A DNA stretch of 64,000 bases. Origin: Gracilaria domingensis. Lineage: Eukaryota > Rhodophyta > Florideophyceae > Gracilariales > Gracilariaceae. The notes under the pieces are model-generated. The model was not told where the DNA came from and ran no database searches. It was given only the letters and a program-made list of their open reading frames with translations. Location of the stretch: assembly GCA_022539475.1 (NCBI GenBank), contig VCMS01000090.1, forward strand, positions 62,001 through 126,000, in the 5' to 3' direction. Positions 55,078 through 64,000 of this stretch are shown piece after piece. Numbering within the stretch: position 1 is the first letter of the stretch; every line of letters begins with the position of its first letter. The translations under genes and the position numbers were made by a program.

Positions 55078-56103
55078 TGAGGCTGGGAAGAAGGAGGGGG
55101 AAAGCGCAGCTTCCACGCTGCACTTTCCTTATCTCCTTGGCGAGATATGGAAAAAGTCCTGGCGGGGTGTCCTGGGAAGTTTCAGAACAAAAAAAATCCC
55201 TTTGGGGGTGTCCCAAGGACGGGAGGTCACCTCCTAAGAAACTCTACCTCAATTATCGAAAGCCTTGCAAAGAAAGTGTGAAGATGCTGCTTCTTCTTGT
55301 CTTCCATTTACCGATTTGTAAAATAACATCCTTTTCTTCGTGTGTGAGTCTTTGACATGGCAATGATTTCCAGCTTCCAAGGTTAGTCTCATGAATATAT
55401 CGCGTAGAGCTGATTCGTGAATTCAAAGCTTTTACAGATCTGGTAAGCAGTAATGAAAATTTTGGGTTTTCAAATCCGTTTTATTTTAAGTTTCATTTGT
55501 AAAGTTGCAACTTCGCCTCACTATAAACTCGTAACTTGGAATCCTTGTTTTGCTTTTAATCTGCTGGTGTATTAGAACTTGTATTTCTCTTTCACGAAAA
55601 TCAAGTCTAAAAAGACAGGTATGTACTGCTTTGCATTCAAGAGATATATATTGTTCTTTCTAGAACTTGTTTACGGGAAGTAACAGTTGCAATGCGTTAA
55701 CTTTGGTCTTCACGAAAGGTTCGATGTCAGCTACTGTATCTTGAGTTAAGGATACAATCTAATTCTATCTTAACGTGTCTTTTCAGATGTAGATAGATTC
55801 GCAATATAAACTCGTGGTGCCTCATGTATGTTGAGATTGATTTCAGATCGATATAGGTTATAAATCCTGGATGTGTCCAACTCGTTTGGAAATTGATAGT
55901 TCTTCAACAGTATGAACACGTATGTGAAATCTGGCGTTAAAAAACGTTCTCTCCGTCGTAATTTGCAACATGCCAAAGTAGAATCACTTTCTCTATATAT
56001 ATGTGAAAGTCACAATGAACCAAGAGATTGTTCGGATCACCGCTCAACCTCTGTTCAATTTCCGAGTTGAAATCCCATTTTTCTCCTCCGTCGAACACAC
56101 ATT
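55078..56103. other. Intergenic DNA
   Basis: AT-rich apart from the first 150 bases. No gene or repeat recognised. Confidence 0.45.
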
Positions 56104-56983
56104 ATGCCTCTTAAGCGACCAGTACCACGCCTTACCGAAAACTCAGAAGTGGTAAAACGTCTTCGAACAATGTTCCGAAATGGAGAGTTGACGGGCGAAG
56201 AGAATGCAACTGAAGTGTACCATATGGATCTCATTTTTAAACCATTCAAGATCACAACATTTCGCTTACGGTTTAAAAGAATTCTTGATGAAATGGTGAA
56301 CTTCTTTCAAACGTACTCCAACAGTTTTTCTGTAACGAAATCCATTTGTTGCTTACCATTCGACAGAGAATAATGTTTCTCAGGTTATACCAAGAACAAC
56401 GGATGACATCGATACTGTTACAGCTGTTTCTGGTAGTATTGAATGTAATACGGGAGATGCGGATCAATCAGTGCTTGTCACTGAAGGAATGGAGAATAAT
56501 ATTATAGAAGACCCGAAGGAATTTAAACAAATTATACTAACGTCTCTCTCGGTACACGAGAAAACTACGGTACAATACCTTTCACTTGCCATTTTATTTC
56601 CCCCCTGTATCCAAGAGGAACATCTCGTTTCTCGGGTTGTCGAAGACGGGATTGTGTTTGAACTCACTGTACAATGGCCGGAACCAATGGTCGATATGAG
56701 TATGTTACACAAGAAGTGGCTTTCGAGGCATTTTCAAGCAATGTTATCATATCATCCGATGATACTTGGCTTTAAAAGGTCTTTGAAATTGCTTCGCGAA
56801 TCAGCAAAAGATCCAGTGTACTCTGTTTGCAGGATTTCTCTCCCTATCATAGTAGAAACATATATACCAAGAACAAAACTTCTGGACTTCTCAGATGGAT
56901 CAAGCGTCTTCCATGTTGACATGAAGGCTCCCGATGATTCGTATACAAGGTCTGGAAAAATTGTTCGCACTAAAGTTCTCTAA
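56104..56983 (+). CDS. Hypothetical two-exon gene, 275 residues
   Basis: Exon 1 is 56,104-56,331 (76 codons, starts MPLKRPVPRLTENSEVV). Exon 2 is 56,384-56,983 (199 codons plus stop, starts VIPRTTDDIDTV). They are joined by removing a 52-nt intron that begins GTAACG and ends TTTCTCAG, in phase 0; without splicing exon 1 runs into a stop shortly after. I do not recognise the family. The N-terminal part is basic and helical (EVVKRLRTMFRNGEL), the middle is acidic and Ser/Thr-rich, and the C-terminal part is mixed alpha/beta with HKKWLSRHFQAML and RISLPIIVETYIPRTKLL. No membrane segment or signal peptide is seen. Splicing is predicted from sequence only. Confidence 0.6.
56332..56383 (+). other. 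Predicted 52-nt GT-AG intron
   Basis: GTAACG donor, pyrimidine-containing acceptor TGTTTCTCAG. Removing it restores one 275-codon frame. Such short introns are typical of some fungi, oomycete-like protists and certain algae. Confidence 0.6.
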
Positions 56984-57601
56984 GGAGTTTAGAAAAATTG
57001 TTCTGGGTCTTTTGGACGCCTTGTTTGTGTGTTATCGTACATTTTGCGTTTATAAAAAAATTTCTTCTTGTCCAATCGCTATTTCCATATAACAGACTTT
57101 CTAGTTGCAGCATTTGGAATTCTATACATACATTTCTTTTCTATTTCTTTTCCCGCATCCCCCAGAAAAACGGGACACTTTGAAATGTCAGAAAAGTCTT
57201 TAATGGCAATTCATTGCTGGAATGGGACAACGCCCAATTAGAAGGATGCAATAGAAACGTTCTGGCGTATTTCTTTCACATATGTTTTGCGTCAAGCGCA
57301 AACATTGACAAAACAGCTTTTTCCTGCATCTTCCGGTCAACGACCATCCTGAGCAATTTTGTTTTTGCGTTGTTTTTGTCCGTTTGTCCGCGCAAGGAAC
57401 CGTCCGTTGCAGATGCCATGATCGACCCCAAGCAACGACTTGAAGTACGAAGGTACACGTACCCACTTAAAGAATCTGCATCGCCGTCGCTGATCTGGCT
57501 TGGATGCCGTGTTCCAGCCCCATCTGTGTCCAACACTAACGTGAAGACGTGATTGGTGCAGGTAGGATTGAAACGAGGGTCAAGTTCGAAGCAAATCCTT
57601 T
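56984..57601. other. Intergenic; small minus-strand frame at 57,276-57,536
   Basis: An 86-codon minus-strand frame (MLDTDGAGTRHPSQISDGD...) lies downstream of the membrane-protein gene with a plausible composition but no family feature. It could be a distal exon or chance. The rest shows nothing. Confidence 0.25.
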
Positions 57602-58936
57602 CTAATCATAAACGTCCTGTTCGGGGACATTAGCTAGTTCCCGTCGAAGAGATGGACGCGGCGTATCAACGACGGAAAACTTGGTATTTGGGCAATCTAG
57701 TAATGAAGTTTCCGAGGGGCACCCAAGCACTGTTGCCACAATGCGATCAACTTCTCCGTCCAAATCATACGTAAGCCGACTGATGATGAAGTTGATGAAA
57801 CCAAGCACAGCAAGGGCAATCCATAGTATCAACCCGCTCACTCTCTTCACCCTCCCCACACTCATTTCGAGCAGACCCTGCTTACTCTCATCCCGTGCTT
57901 CATCGCCAAAGAAGTCGTCGATCTTAAGCTGTCTGGTTGATAAGCGAAACATTGATTGCACTTGGTCTGTGAATAGAATGCTCACGTCACGGTTTCGCTC
58001 TTTTCCAGTGATCGGGTTGATATCGGAGCGAATAATAGAAAATTTTGGGCCAATGTACTCAGTTTCGATCTTGCAAGAAGGACAAATTCCCTGTATCTTG
58101 TTTGACAACCATTGCAGTTTGGATGGGGTCATTACGAAGCCCAGACGAGTCATATTCGCATAGTAAACCGCCGAACGCGATGGATCTTTGATTTCTAGAG
58201 CAACTCTACTATGCGCAGTCGCCGGGTAAGGCAATTTGAAATGCCATTCATAGATTTCGAAGAATCGCGGATCGGACGACGTGAATTGAAAGTGAAAGCC
58301 AGAGCGCTGGAGAGTGGTGAAGTTGCCGAAGTCCTGAAAGATGCATAACGAGAAAACAAGACTGCTAAGTGCACCATCTCTCGTTAACAGCGGTAGGCAT
58401 CCCTCAAAATAACCTATTGTTCCGCTCTCGTTTTGAGGAATCCGGAAGGTGGGACTTCGCAGATTCATATCATCAAGACTCCTGGTCTCCAGTCTATATG
58501 TTTGAGAAAATATGACAAGCACCTCCACCCCGATAAGGACCGCAAAGAATATCGTTACAATGGCTCTAGACAGCACGCTAGAGAACGTAAATGACCGATA
58601 ATGGTTGCTAGATTTGGCTTTGAAACGGCAACATGAGGCGAAGCTGAGATTCATAAGACGATCAAACATACGTTTCAGCACAATAGATCTTGTACTTCGT
58701 CCGTATGGGATTATGAGTAGACGACCAATGATCGCCGACGTAGTCCATAGAATGAGAACTGAAGCGATTGTATCAAGAATCTCTGCGGATGAGGTTGAAA
58801 CGTAGTCGATTTTTGGAAAAGCTGAAGACGGATGCAGCGATGGGATAGCTTGAAAGATATTTTCAGCCGGATGCTGCTCCATGCTAGACGTAGAACACCT
58901 AAGGCCAAGGAATCTTACTGTACACAAGGAGGGCAA
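57602..58936 (-). CDS. Hypothetical three-pass membrane protein, up to 444 residues
   Basis: I do not recognise the family. Numbered from the ATG at 58,936, hydrophobic segments lie at about 53-77, 119-143 and 366-387. Between the second and third is a folded domain of about 220 residues with possible N-glycosylation sites at N169, N205 and N261 and a CPSC motif at 285-288, consistent with a lumenal or extracellular domain. The tail after the last segment is about 57 residues. A second in-frame ATG at 58,882 (MEQHPAENIF) is an equally good start and would remove 18 residues. The frame is clean over 1.3 kb, and composition is unlike the nearby transposon remnants, so it is probably a host gene. 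Confidence 0.6.
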   Translation of the reverse strand: MPSLCTVRFLGLRCSTSSMEQHPAENIFQAIPSLHPSSAFPKIDYVSTSSAEILDTIASVLILWTTSAIIGRLLIIPYGRSTRSIVLKRMFDRLMNLSFASCCRFKAKSSNHYRSFTFSSVLSRAIVTIFFAVLIGVEVLVIFSQTYRLETRSLDDMNLRSPTFRIPQNESGTIGYFEGCLPLLTRDGALSSLVFSLCIFQDFGNFTTLQRSGFHFQFTSSDPRFFEIYEWHFKLPYPATAHSRVALEIKDPSRSAVYYANMTRLGFVMTPSKLQWLSNKIQGICPSCKIETEYIGPKFSIIRSDINPITGKERNRDVSILFTDQVQSMFRLSTRQLKIDDFFGDEARDESKQGLLEMSVGRVKRVSGLILWIALAVLGFINFIISRLTYDLDGEVDRIVATVLGCPSETSLLDCPNTKFSVVDTPRPSLRRELANVPEQDVYD

Positions 58937-61900
58937 TGAAGTTAAGTTGCTTTATCTCACGTTGAGGGATGAAGATGTGCAAAACTTTGAGCATCGGAAA
59001 CCTGGCTGCGACCCGTGCTTGTACAGACGGTACTCTTGTGACCAAAAGAATTGCAGAGCTGAGGGAAAAAGACCTAATTGGTGCTCTATAATATATAGTG
59101 GAAAAAACTTCTTCGGGGCTACAAAGTGCGCTTGCACATAGACAAACAACCTCTAGAAATCTGGATTCTAGTGGTTGTTCTCTACCTGAGAGTGCAAGAG
59201 CCTGTGTGGCCCCATGCAGCTGAATTCAGCGGCTTGGAGAGAAGGGGTATTACTTACCGTAAGTGGGGTTATTATTGGCATCATGACAGATCATGACTAT
59301 CGTTTGCCAAGCCTTACGGAAAACTACCGGTCTCTGTCGGAACTATGATATGTTGGCAGCAACGTCTCCAAACGCAAAGAGAAGCGTTTTTGAGCGAGTG
59401 ACGTTGATAATTCGTATAAGCTACATATAACTAGGCTGACAGCTCTTGTTGGCTTAGATACAATAGAGCTCCTGGTTAGCACACGGCAATTTATGACTAC
59501 CTATTTTGCTAAATTATGGACACTGACTGACTACTCCGGCCAAACGAGTAGTCATTATCTTATTTATTTGATACTTTTTCGGCGGTCCGGCTAATAGATT
59601 TGGAGCTCTTGTGACTATTTGACTATTTACTCGGCTATTTTGGTAGTCATAAATACGCCCTTGGAATCTGCGTCCAACTTTTAAACAGCTTCTTCATAGA
59701 ATGATGCTTGCCAGAATAATGGGCCGGACAAAAATGCCACCAATACAAAAACTTGGTCACAGGGGTCACACGAACACAAAGCCCTCCTGGCAGACCACTT
59801 CTAACCCTTCCAACCCACTAATGCAAAGCACTGCAACCAGATTACTCTCGTGCACGTACGTTTCGAAATGTACAACATCATAAGATTCTACCATTCATCG
59901 AAGAAAGACGTGCCCAAAACCTCTTTCAAACTTAGACTGGGATCGCATACATACCCCCCCGTATATAAAAGACCAGTCGGCTCTTGTTGGCACGAGAATA
60001 ATCGTTTTCATCGTGCATACAGAAAAAAAAATATTGTACGAGACATATGTGGCTGTAGTGGTACCAGGTACCATCGTACACAAGACTTGAGAACAATTGA
60101 TGCCGCAGGCCTTCGAACGAAGCTACAAGAGTACACTTAAAAGTTACACATGTACTCCAAGCTATAATACCGGAGCTTGGATTAACCGTTCAACATCAAA
60201 CCTGTTGCAAAATGGCCAAAGGCGCCAATCACGCCTATTACAATTGGTTCTTTTTGCGTTCTACTACCCCGATTTACTTGCTTCAGAGCTCGTATAAAAT
60301 CTCTCTCTTTCTTCTTCAGAGAGATACTTATCTGAATAAGAAGGGTTTCGGAATATAATTTTAATATGTCGCGCGTGTCTTGCACACTTCTCTACCAAAA
60401 GAGACTCATAGAAGCCACTCTCAGCCACGACCTCGTGAATAATGAGCGCACAAGCAACACTTCTAGCGGCGAGACCACGGCGCTCGACTTTATCTAACAC
60501 GGAGCTCAATATCCTTAAAACAAAATGCTCTATCTCTGGAAGGTCTCATACGTTTCTGATGAAACTTAAAAGTGGGTTTCATACGTTCTTCAGTAGAAGA
60601 TGTAGGAGGTTGGGAGCTGCTCGCAGAATGTGCAGTAACGACAAATCGCCCCAGACACTTTTTTTTCTGAAACGACGCATTTGAGTTATTGCGACAGGTT
60701 TGCTAGTGAACGATTAGCTTACCTCAGGTCTGAAAGATCCTTTCGGGTTATAAGTTATAACGAATAATAGTATAATACGGTTGACAAAGGTGTAGCTTTA
60801 ATATTATGCTTGGCCATTGGCCAAAAGGGCCCTTTTTGTGCCACGATTTGCGGCTCGTTCTGTTGGAAGCAGCTCACACCGTGTACCCAAGGGTATAGGA
60901 AGGCATACAGAACATTAGCATTAGGCCTTAAATTTGGCTGGCCAATTTGGCTCGGAGTTGAGCGTCTTGTAAAGGCGGATTCGTCAGTACCACAAATGAC
61001 ACGAAAGAGGCGGAACGGCGTACATCAAAGTGCACTGCTGGAACTAGGGTTTGCAGGGTTGGTTGCTTATTTAGCACAACCAGACAGCGCAGAGGCTCAC
61101 CATCGCTCCCTCCGTCGTCTCGAAGCGACCCGAACAGGCCGCCGCACAGTGACCGCGGTGCTTCAGCTGCGCTCATCGCCGACCGCGCAGCACTGTGTCA
61201 TCTCTCTTTCCGCACGCCTCACACACAACCACCGCCTCGAAGATTGTTGCAATTGGTGCCGCCACTCGTTGCTCACTTTCCGCCCATCGCCGCACCCCTG
61301 GACACCGTACTACAGCGCACCCGCCCCGCTGCCGTTACGCTATGATTTCGCTGCTTGGTGCTGTTCTGGAGCTTGCCCTTTCTGGCTTTGCTGCTACACT
61401 CGTATCAGACAGAGACTGTCATTATGACCGTGTGCAAAGTGCATGGTGATGCGGCTACCTATACACCGCATATGATGCTGTGTCACCACGATCTACTAGT
61501 GAAGTGCTACGAATGCTGCCACTGCCGCGACACGTCCGCAACAACATCAATCTCGCGCGTGGTTCCACGCGACACAATTGATCTCTCGTTAATTTCTATC
61601 ATAGACGGCGCCGATGCGCGCAGGACAGCGCCGCTGAGAGACAGCGTGGCTATGACAAGATGATGTATTCAACCTAGTCTATCTCCATGGAGCCTGGCTG
61701 CTTCCACCTCAACGCATAATGTGTGACGCAACATGCTACTAGTATCAGCAATGACTCCGGCATGCATCCCGCACCCAATAAGAAGGGCGAGTACAACTTC
61801 TTGGCTTAGGGTTTCGGCAACTAGAACATTCGTCTGCCATGAATACTTGGAATGGAACTTCGTGTCTAATATTCGTGTATCACACGACCGATGGTGACAT

Positions 61901-61940
61901 GTCATATTGAATGTTGGAAGCTGCCGCAGCATGTGGCTGT
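58937..61940. other. Intergenic DNA with no supportable gene
   Basis: It contains a hAT-like repeat fragment (about 59,484-59,663) and several chance frames. A plus-strand frame at 60,810-61,427 has no family features. The last 250 bases may belong to the upstream part of the promoter module that follows. Confidence 0.4.
59484..59663. repeat. Possible hAT-like miniature element fragment
   Basis: The right end, inverted, reads CAAGGGCGTATTTATGACTACC, close to the CAGGGCCGTATTTGTGACTA end of the element at 47,842. The left end CACGGCAATTTATGACTACC is its imperfect mate. GACTGACTGACT repeats occur inside. No target duplication was found. Confidence 0.4.
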
Positions 61941-62920
61941 CTATATAGACCCTCATCTTCTCACTCTCGCCGTCATCTCATCTCAGTGAGACCACACGAT
62001 CAAGACCAGATCATCAAGTCCAGACCACCTACATTATTCGTCCCCACACTCCCGTTCTTCGTGAAGCCCATCTTTTCCCCTTGGCATCCCCAACTTCCTT
62101 CAGCACAGTCAGTGCTTTCTCTGCCACCAACTTTCCTCCTTTGGTTCCCTTTCGTTCTCTTCGGGTGGCTTGGTCTCCCACCCCGACACCGTTGTATCGC
62201 ACAGTGCTGCCCTACGATGGGCCCGTATTGCACTGCTGCGGCTATTGTTGTTTGCCCTCGCTACTCTTCAGTTGTTTGTTGATGATTGCTTTCTTGTTTG
62301 TTTATTCTGGTCATTTGCTTTGCTGATTTGCCTTTCTCTCTATCATCGTATTTGGTTTGCTTGAGTTGCTTTACTTGTTCTTGGTCTCCGTCTATCTGGA
62401 AAATCCGTACTATCTACCAGGTTGTTCCTCCCGTTCTGAACATCACCGTCTCTTCAGTGTTTATGTAACAGTGCCCTAAGATTGGGCTTGTGTTCTGTCT
62501 TTCAGTTGGGTTGGCGCCGCGTATTTGACCGAGAGAGTGATCGTACGTGTTGGTGCTAATCTAGTTGTCTGTCAAGTTGTTGGAGCTCATTGCTTAGGCC
62601 TCGAGTTGTAGGCGCTTTGAAGCTCTACTTATTGTATTGATTGTTGGTTTTTTCATCTAGAAGTGTTCAGTGCTGTTGGTACGCTGGTACTATTTGGTTT
62701 CTTTGTTCGTGCAGATCGGTCGTTTGGTTTATCGTTCGTTGTTGCTTGTTTGCCATTGTCATTGAATCTTGCAGGCATAGGCCTGTTGGTTGTCAGTTTG
62801 TTTTCTTTTACAAACCACTGAGCTACATTTATCGGTTTGTTTCGCCTTTCTAGGCTGGTACTCTCGACCTCCTCCTTGGGTTTGTCACCACCCGCGTCAT
62901 TCTGCGCATTCGGTACAAAA
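61941..62920 (+). promoter_or_regulatory. Promoter/leader module, copy 2, upstream of the gag-like frame
   Basis: TATA box CTATATAGACCC at 61,941, a pyrimidine-rich tract after it, GCCCTACGATGGGCCCGTATT near 62,211 and GAGCTACATTTATCGG near 62,820. Then TTTCTAG-GCTGGTACTCTCGA at 62,847-62,866, TGGGTTTGTCACCACCCGCG near 62,878 and ATG at 62,921. All have counterparts in the inverted copy at 52,880-53,590. GGTTTGTTTCGCCTTTCTAG could be a 3' splice site, or TGGTACTCTCGA could be a primer binding site after an LTR. The two readings are not separable here. Confidence 0.6.
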
Positions 62921-64000
62921 ATGACGTTTACATGGTACTCTCGAGGAGGGCCTGTTCTTTCGTCTGCTTCCTCCAGAATCATGTATTTCGATGGGTCTTC
63001 TTGTGATGTTAAGAAGTTCTTCCTACACTTTGAGAATGTGTTGGCACCTGAGGTCAAGAATGTTGATCGGGCTGCCAAATTGTTGCGATACCTACGGAGA
63101 GAAGCGTTTGACTTCTTCTACGATTGGTATGTTATTGATGGTTCCCTATCTGATGAAGCAGAGGACTATGAAGAAGTTAAGGCTGCCTTCATCGACCACT
63201 TTGGGGTTGTTGAAGAGCCAAAAAAAATTGCGCACGAAACAGTGTCGGTGCGACTCGATAGTGCCGACATGTTAGGATCCTTGAAGAAGATGGAATTGTT
63301 GCTCGAAGAAGCAGGTCTCGACAGTGAAGCTAAGTTTGCATTGCTCGGCAATGCTGTTGGTGAACATATCGAGCTTGCTGAGTTTGTTTTCTATCGTGGT
63401 GCCGATGACTATGAGGCTTTGAAGAGACTAGTGAAAGCTTTCGTAGTCGGGAAGAACTCTTGGGAATCACGCAGCATTCCGAGTGGCCTTCCCTCGCCAC
63501 AGATTTCGCAGCAGTCGGAACAGGTTTCTTCCACAAACACTGTGCCGACTGATGATAAAATTGATTCGCTGGTGGCTGAAGTTGAAGAGCCTCATATACT
63601 GGTTACGAAGTCACAACCAGCAGTGGTTGACCAAGATGAAGAGAGACTTTCTTCACACATTCAACTGCCTGCTGGTCATTCGAGAAGCTTTGGGTCGAAA
63701 ACAGCCCATGACACTCAAGTTGATGGGTGTGGAAAAGTTTTTCATGTTCTTGAGACGTGTCGAAAGTGGTCGGCGTCGACGGAGGACCCCAGCCGCAATT
63801 GTTCTCCGGAAGAAATGACATCTGTATCAGAGACTCCAAGGGACAGTGATGCTCACCAGAAGTCACAAGAAGGTGCTTTGTCAGCCATTGCTACTGGATC
63901 TTTCGACGAGCATCACCCAGATCTCACCACGAAGCGAGATGTCGATGAGATACTTTTACCTGAGCAGCTTCGTGGACCTCAGGTTTCCAGTGCTTCTCCA
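62921..64000 (+). CDS. Gag-like open frame, at least 360 codons, runs off the right edge
   Basis: Open from ATG 62,921 (MTFTWYSRGG) to the last base; a second ATG at 62,981 (MYFDGSSCDVKKFF) is an alternative start. The first about 150 residues have the layout of a retrotransposon gag core: FFLHFENVL, AAKLLRYLRREAFDFFYDW, DYEEVKAAFIDHFG. The rest is acidic and Ser/Gln-rich with no visible zinc knuckle. Context (promoter/leader module shared with an inverted copy 9 kb away) supports a mobile element. A domesticated gag gene is the alternative. The element cannot be called whole or broken from this part. Confidence 0.55.
   Translation, partial: MTFTWYSRGGPVLSSASSRIMYFDGSSCDVKKFFLHFENVLAPEVKNVDRAAKLLRYLRREAFDFFYDWYVIDGSLSDEAEDYEEVKAAFIDHFGVVEEPKKIAHETVSVRLDSADMLGSLKKMELLLEEAGLDSEAKFALLGNAVGEHIELAEFVFYRGADDYEALKRLVKAFVVGKNSWESRSIPSGLPSPQISQQSEQVSSTNTVPTDDKIDSLVAEVEEPHILVTKSQPAVVDQDEERLSSHIQLPAGHSRSFGSKTAHDTQVDGCGKVFHVLETCRKWSASTEDPSRNCSPEEMTSVSETPRDSDAHQKSQEGALSAIATGSFDEHHPDLTTKRDVDEILLPEQLRGPQVSSASP

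Noticed and set aside
54489-55355. Long Arg/Ala-rich frames in several phases over the 54.5-55.3 kb region
   Set aside because: They are produced by the 46-bp GC-rich repeat, which stays open in several frames on both strands.
58881-59149. Opposing small frames around the start of the membrane-protein gene
   Set aside because: Antisense to each other and to the gene start; no independent support.
60264-60509. Minus-strand frame with a plausible helical sequence (FYESLLVEKCARHARH)
   Set aside because: Too short, no start context or partner exon, no recognisable family.
60810-61427. 205-codon plus-strand frame
   Set aside because: Low-complexity composition, no domain or repeat evidence, overlapped by frames on both strands.

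Overview
The window is eukaryotic. It has eukaryotic LTR retrotransposons of two superfamilies (Ty3/gypsy and Ty1/copia), a Mutator-like DNA transposon with long inverted ends, a hAT-type miniature element with an 8-bp target duplication, and at least one gene with a short GT-AG intron (52 nt). I cannot name the lineage from sequence alone; a transposon-rich protist, alga, oomycete or early-diverging fungus would all fit. Nearly everything left of 47 kb is mobile DNA. Host-like genes are sparse and lie mainly at 29-30 kb and 54-59 kb.

Left part (1-28.9 kb): a nest built on a Ty3/gypsy element called C here (minus strand, AT-rich). A chromovirus (A, minus strand, GC-rich, open at the window edge) abuts its distal end. 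A second chromovirus, B (9,202-17,260, plus strand), sits inside C between the reverse transcriptase and RNase H parts. The gag part of C is split by a 9.05-kb tandem array (19,184-28,228). The array is the most unusual object in the window. It has eight 1,073/1,080-bp units, each made of a B LTR, a piece of C and the 3' end of B's interior, followed by one more LTR. The whole block begins and ends exactly at LTR ends and is flanked by the 5-bp duplication TTACT. The unit length equals, to the base, the interval 16,522-17,594 at the B/C junction about 2 kb away, and the unit joint falls on a 2-bp GA match. This is the signature expected of a small DNA circle cut from the B/C junction and amplified back into the same host element.

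Middle part (29.1-46.9 kb): a possible host zinc-finger gene (29,121-30,188), then a Mutator-like element with 323-bp terminal inverted repeats (30,601-30,923 and 46,549-46,871). A 10.8-kb copia element (32,600-43,413, target duplication AGGGC) splits its transposase gene. That copia is itself split by a second, complete-looking copia (33,840-40,083, target duplication GAAAC, LTRs identical by eye, one 1,654-residue polyprotein).

Right part (46.9-64 kb): AT-rich DNA with a hAT-type miniature element and two decayed DDE transposases; two inverted copies of a promoter/leader module (52.9-53.6 kb and 61.9-62.9 kb), the second leading into a gag-like frame that runs off the window; a small acidic-protein gene followed by a 46-bp GC-rich hairpin minisatellite; a two-exon gene; and a gene for a three-pass membrane protein.

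Relative order of events: C is oldest. B entered C (LTRs about 0.5-0.7% apart). The circle and array came later, because the array carries the B LTR2 variants and the altered copy of the B target site. The Mutator-like element was hit by the outer copia (LTRs one substitution apart) and then by the inner copia (LTRs identical).
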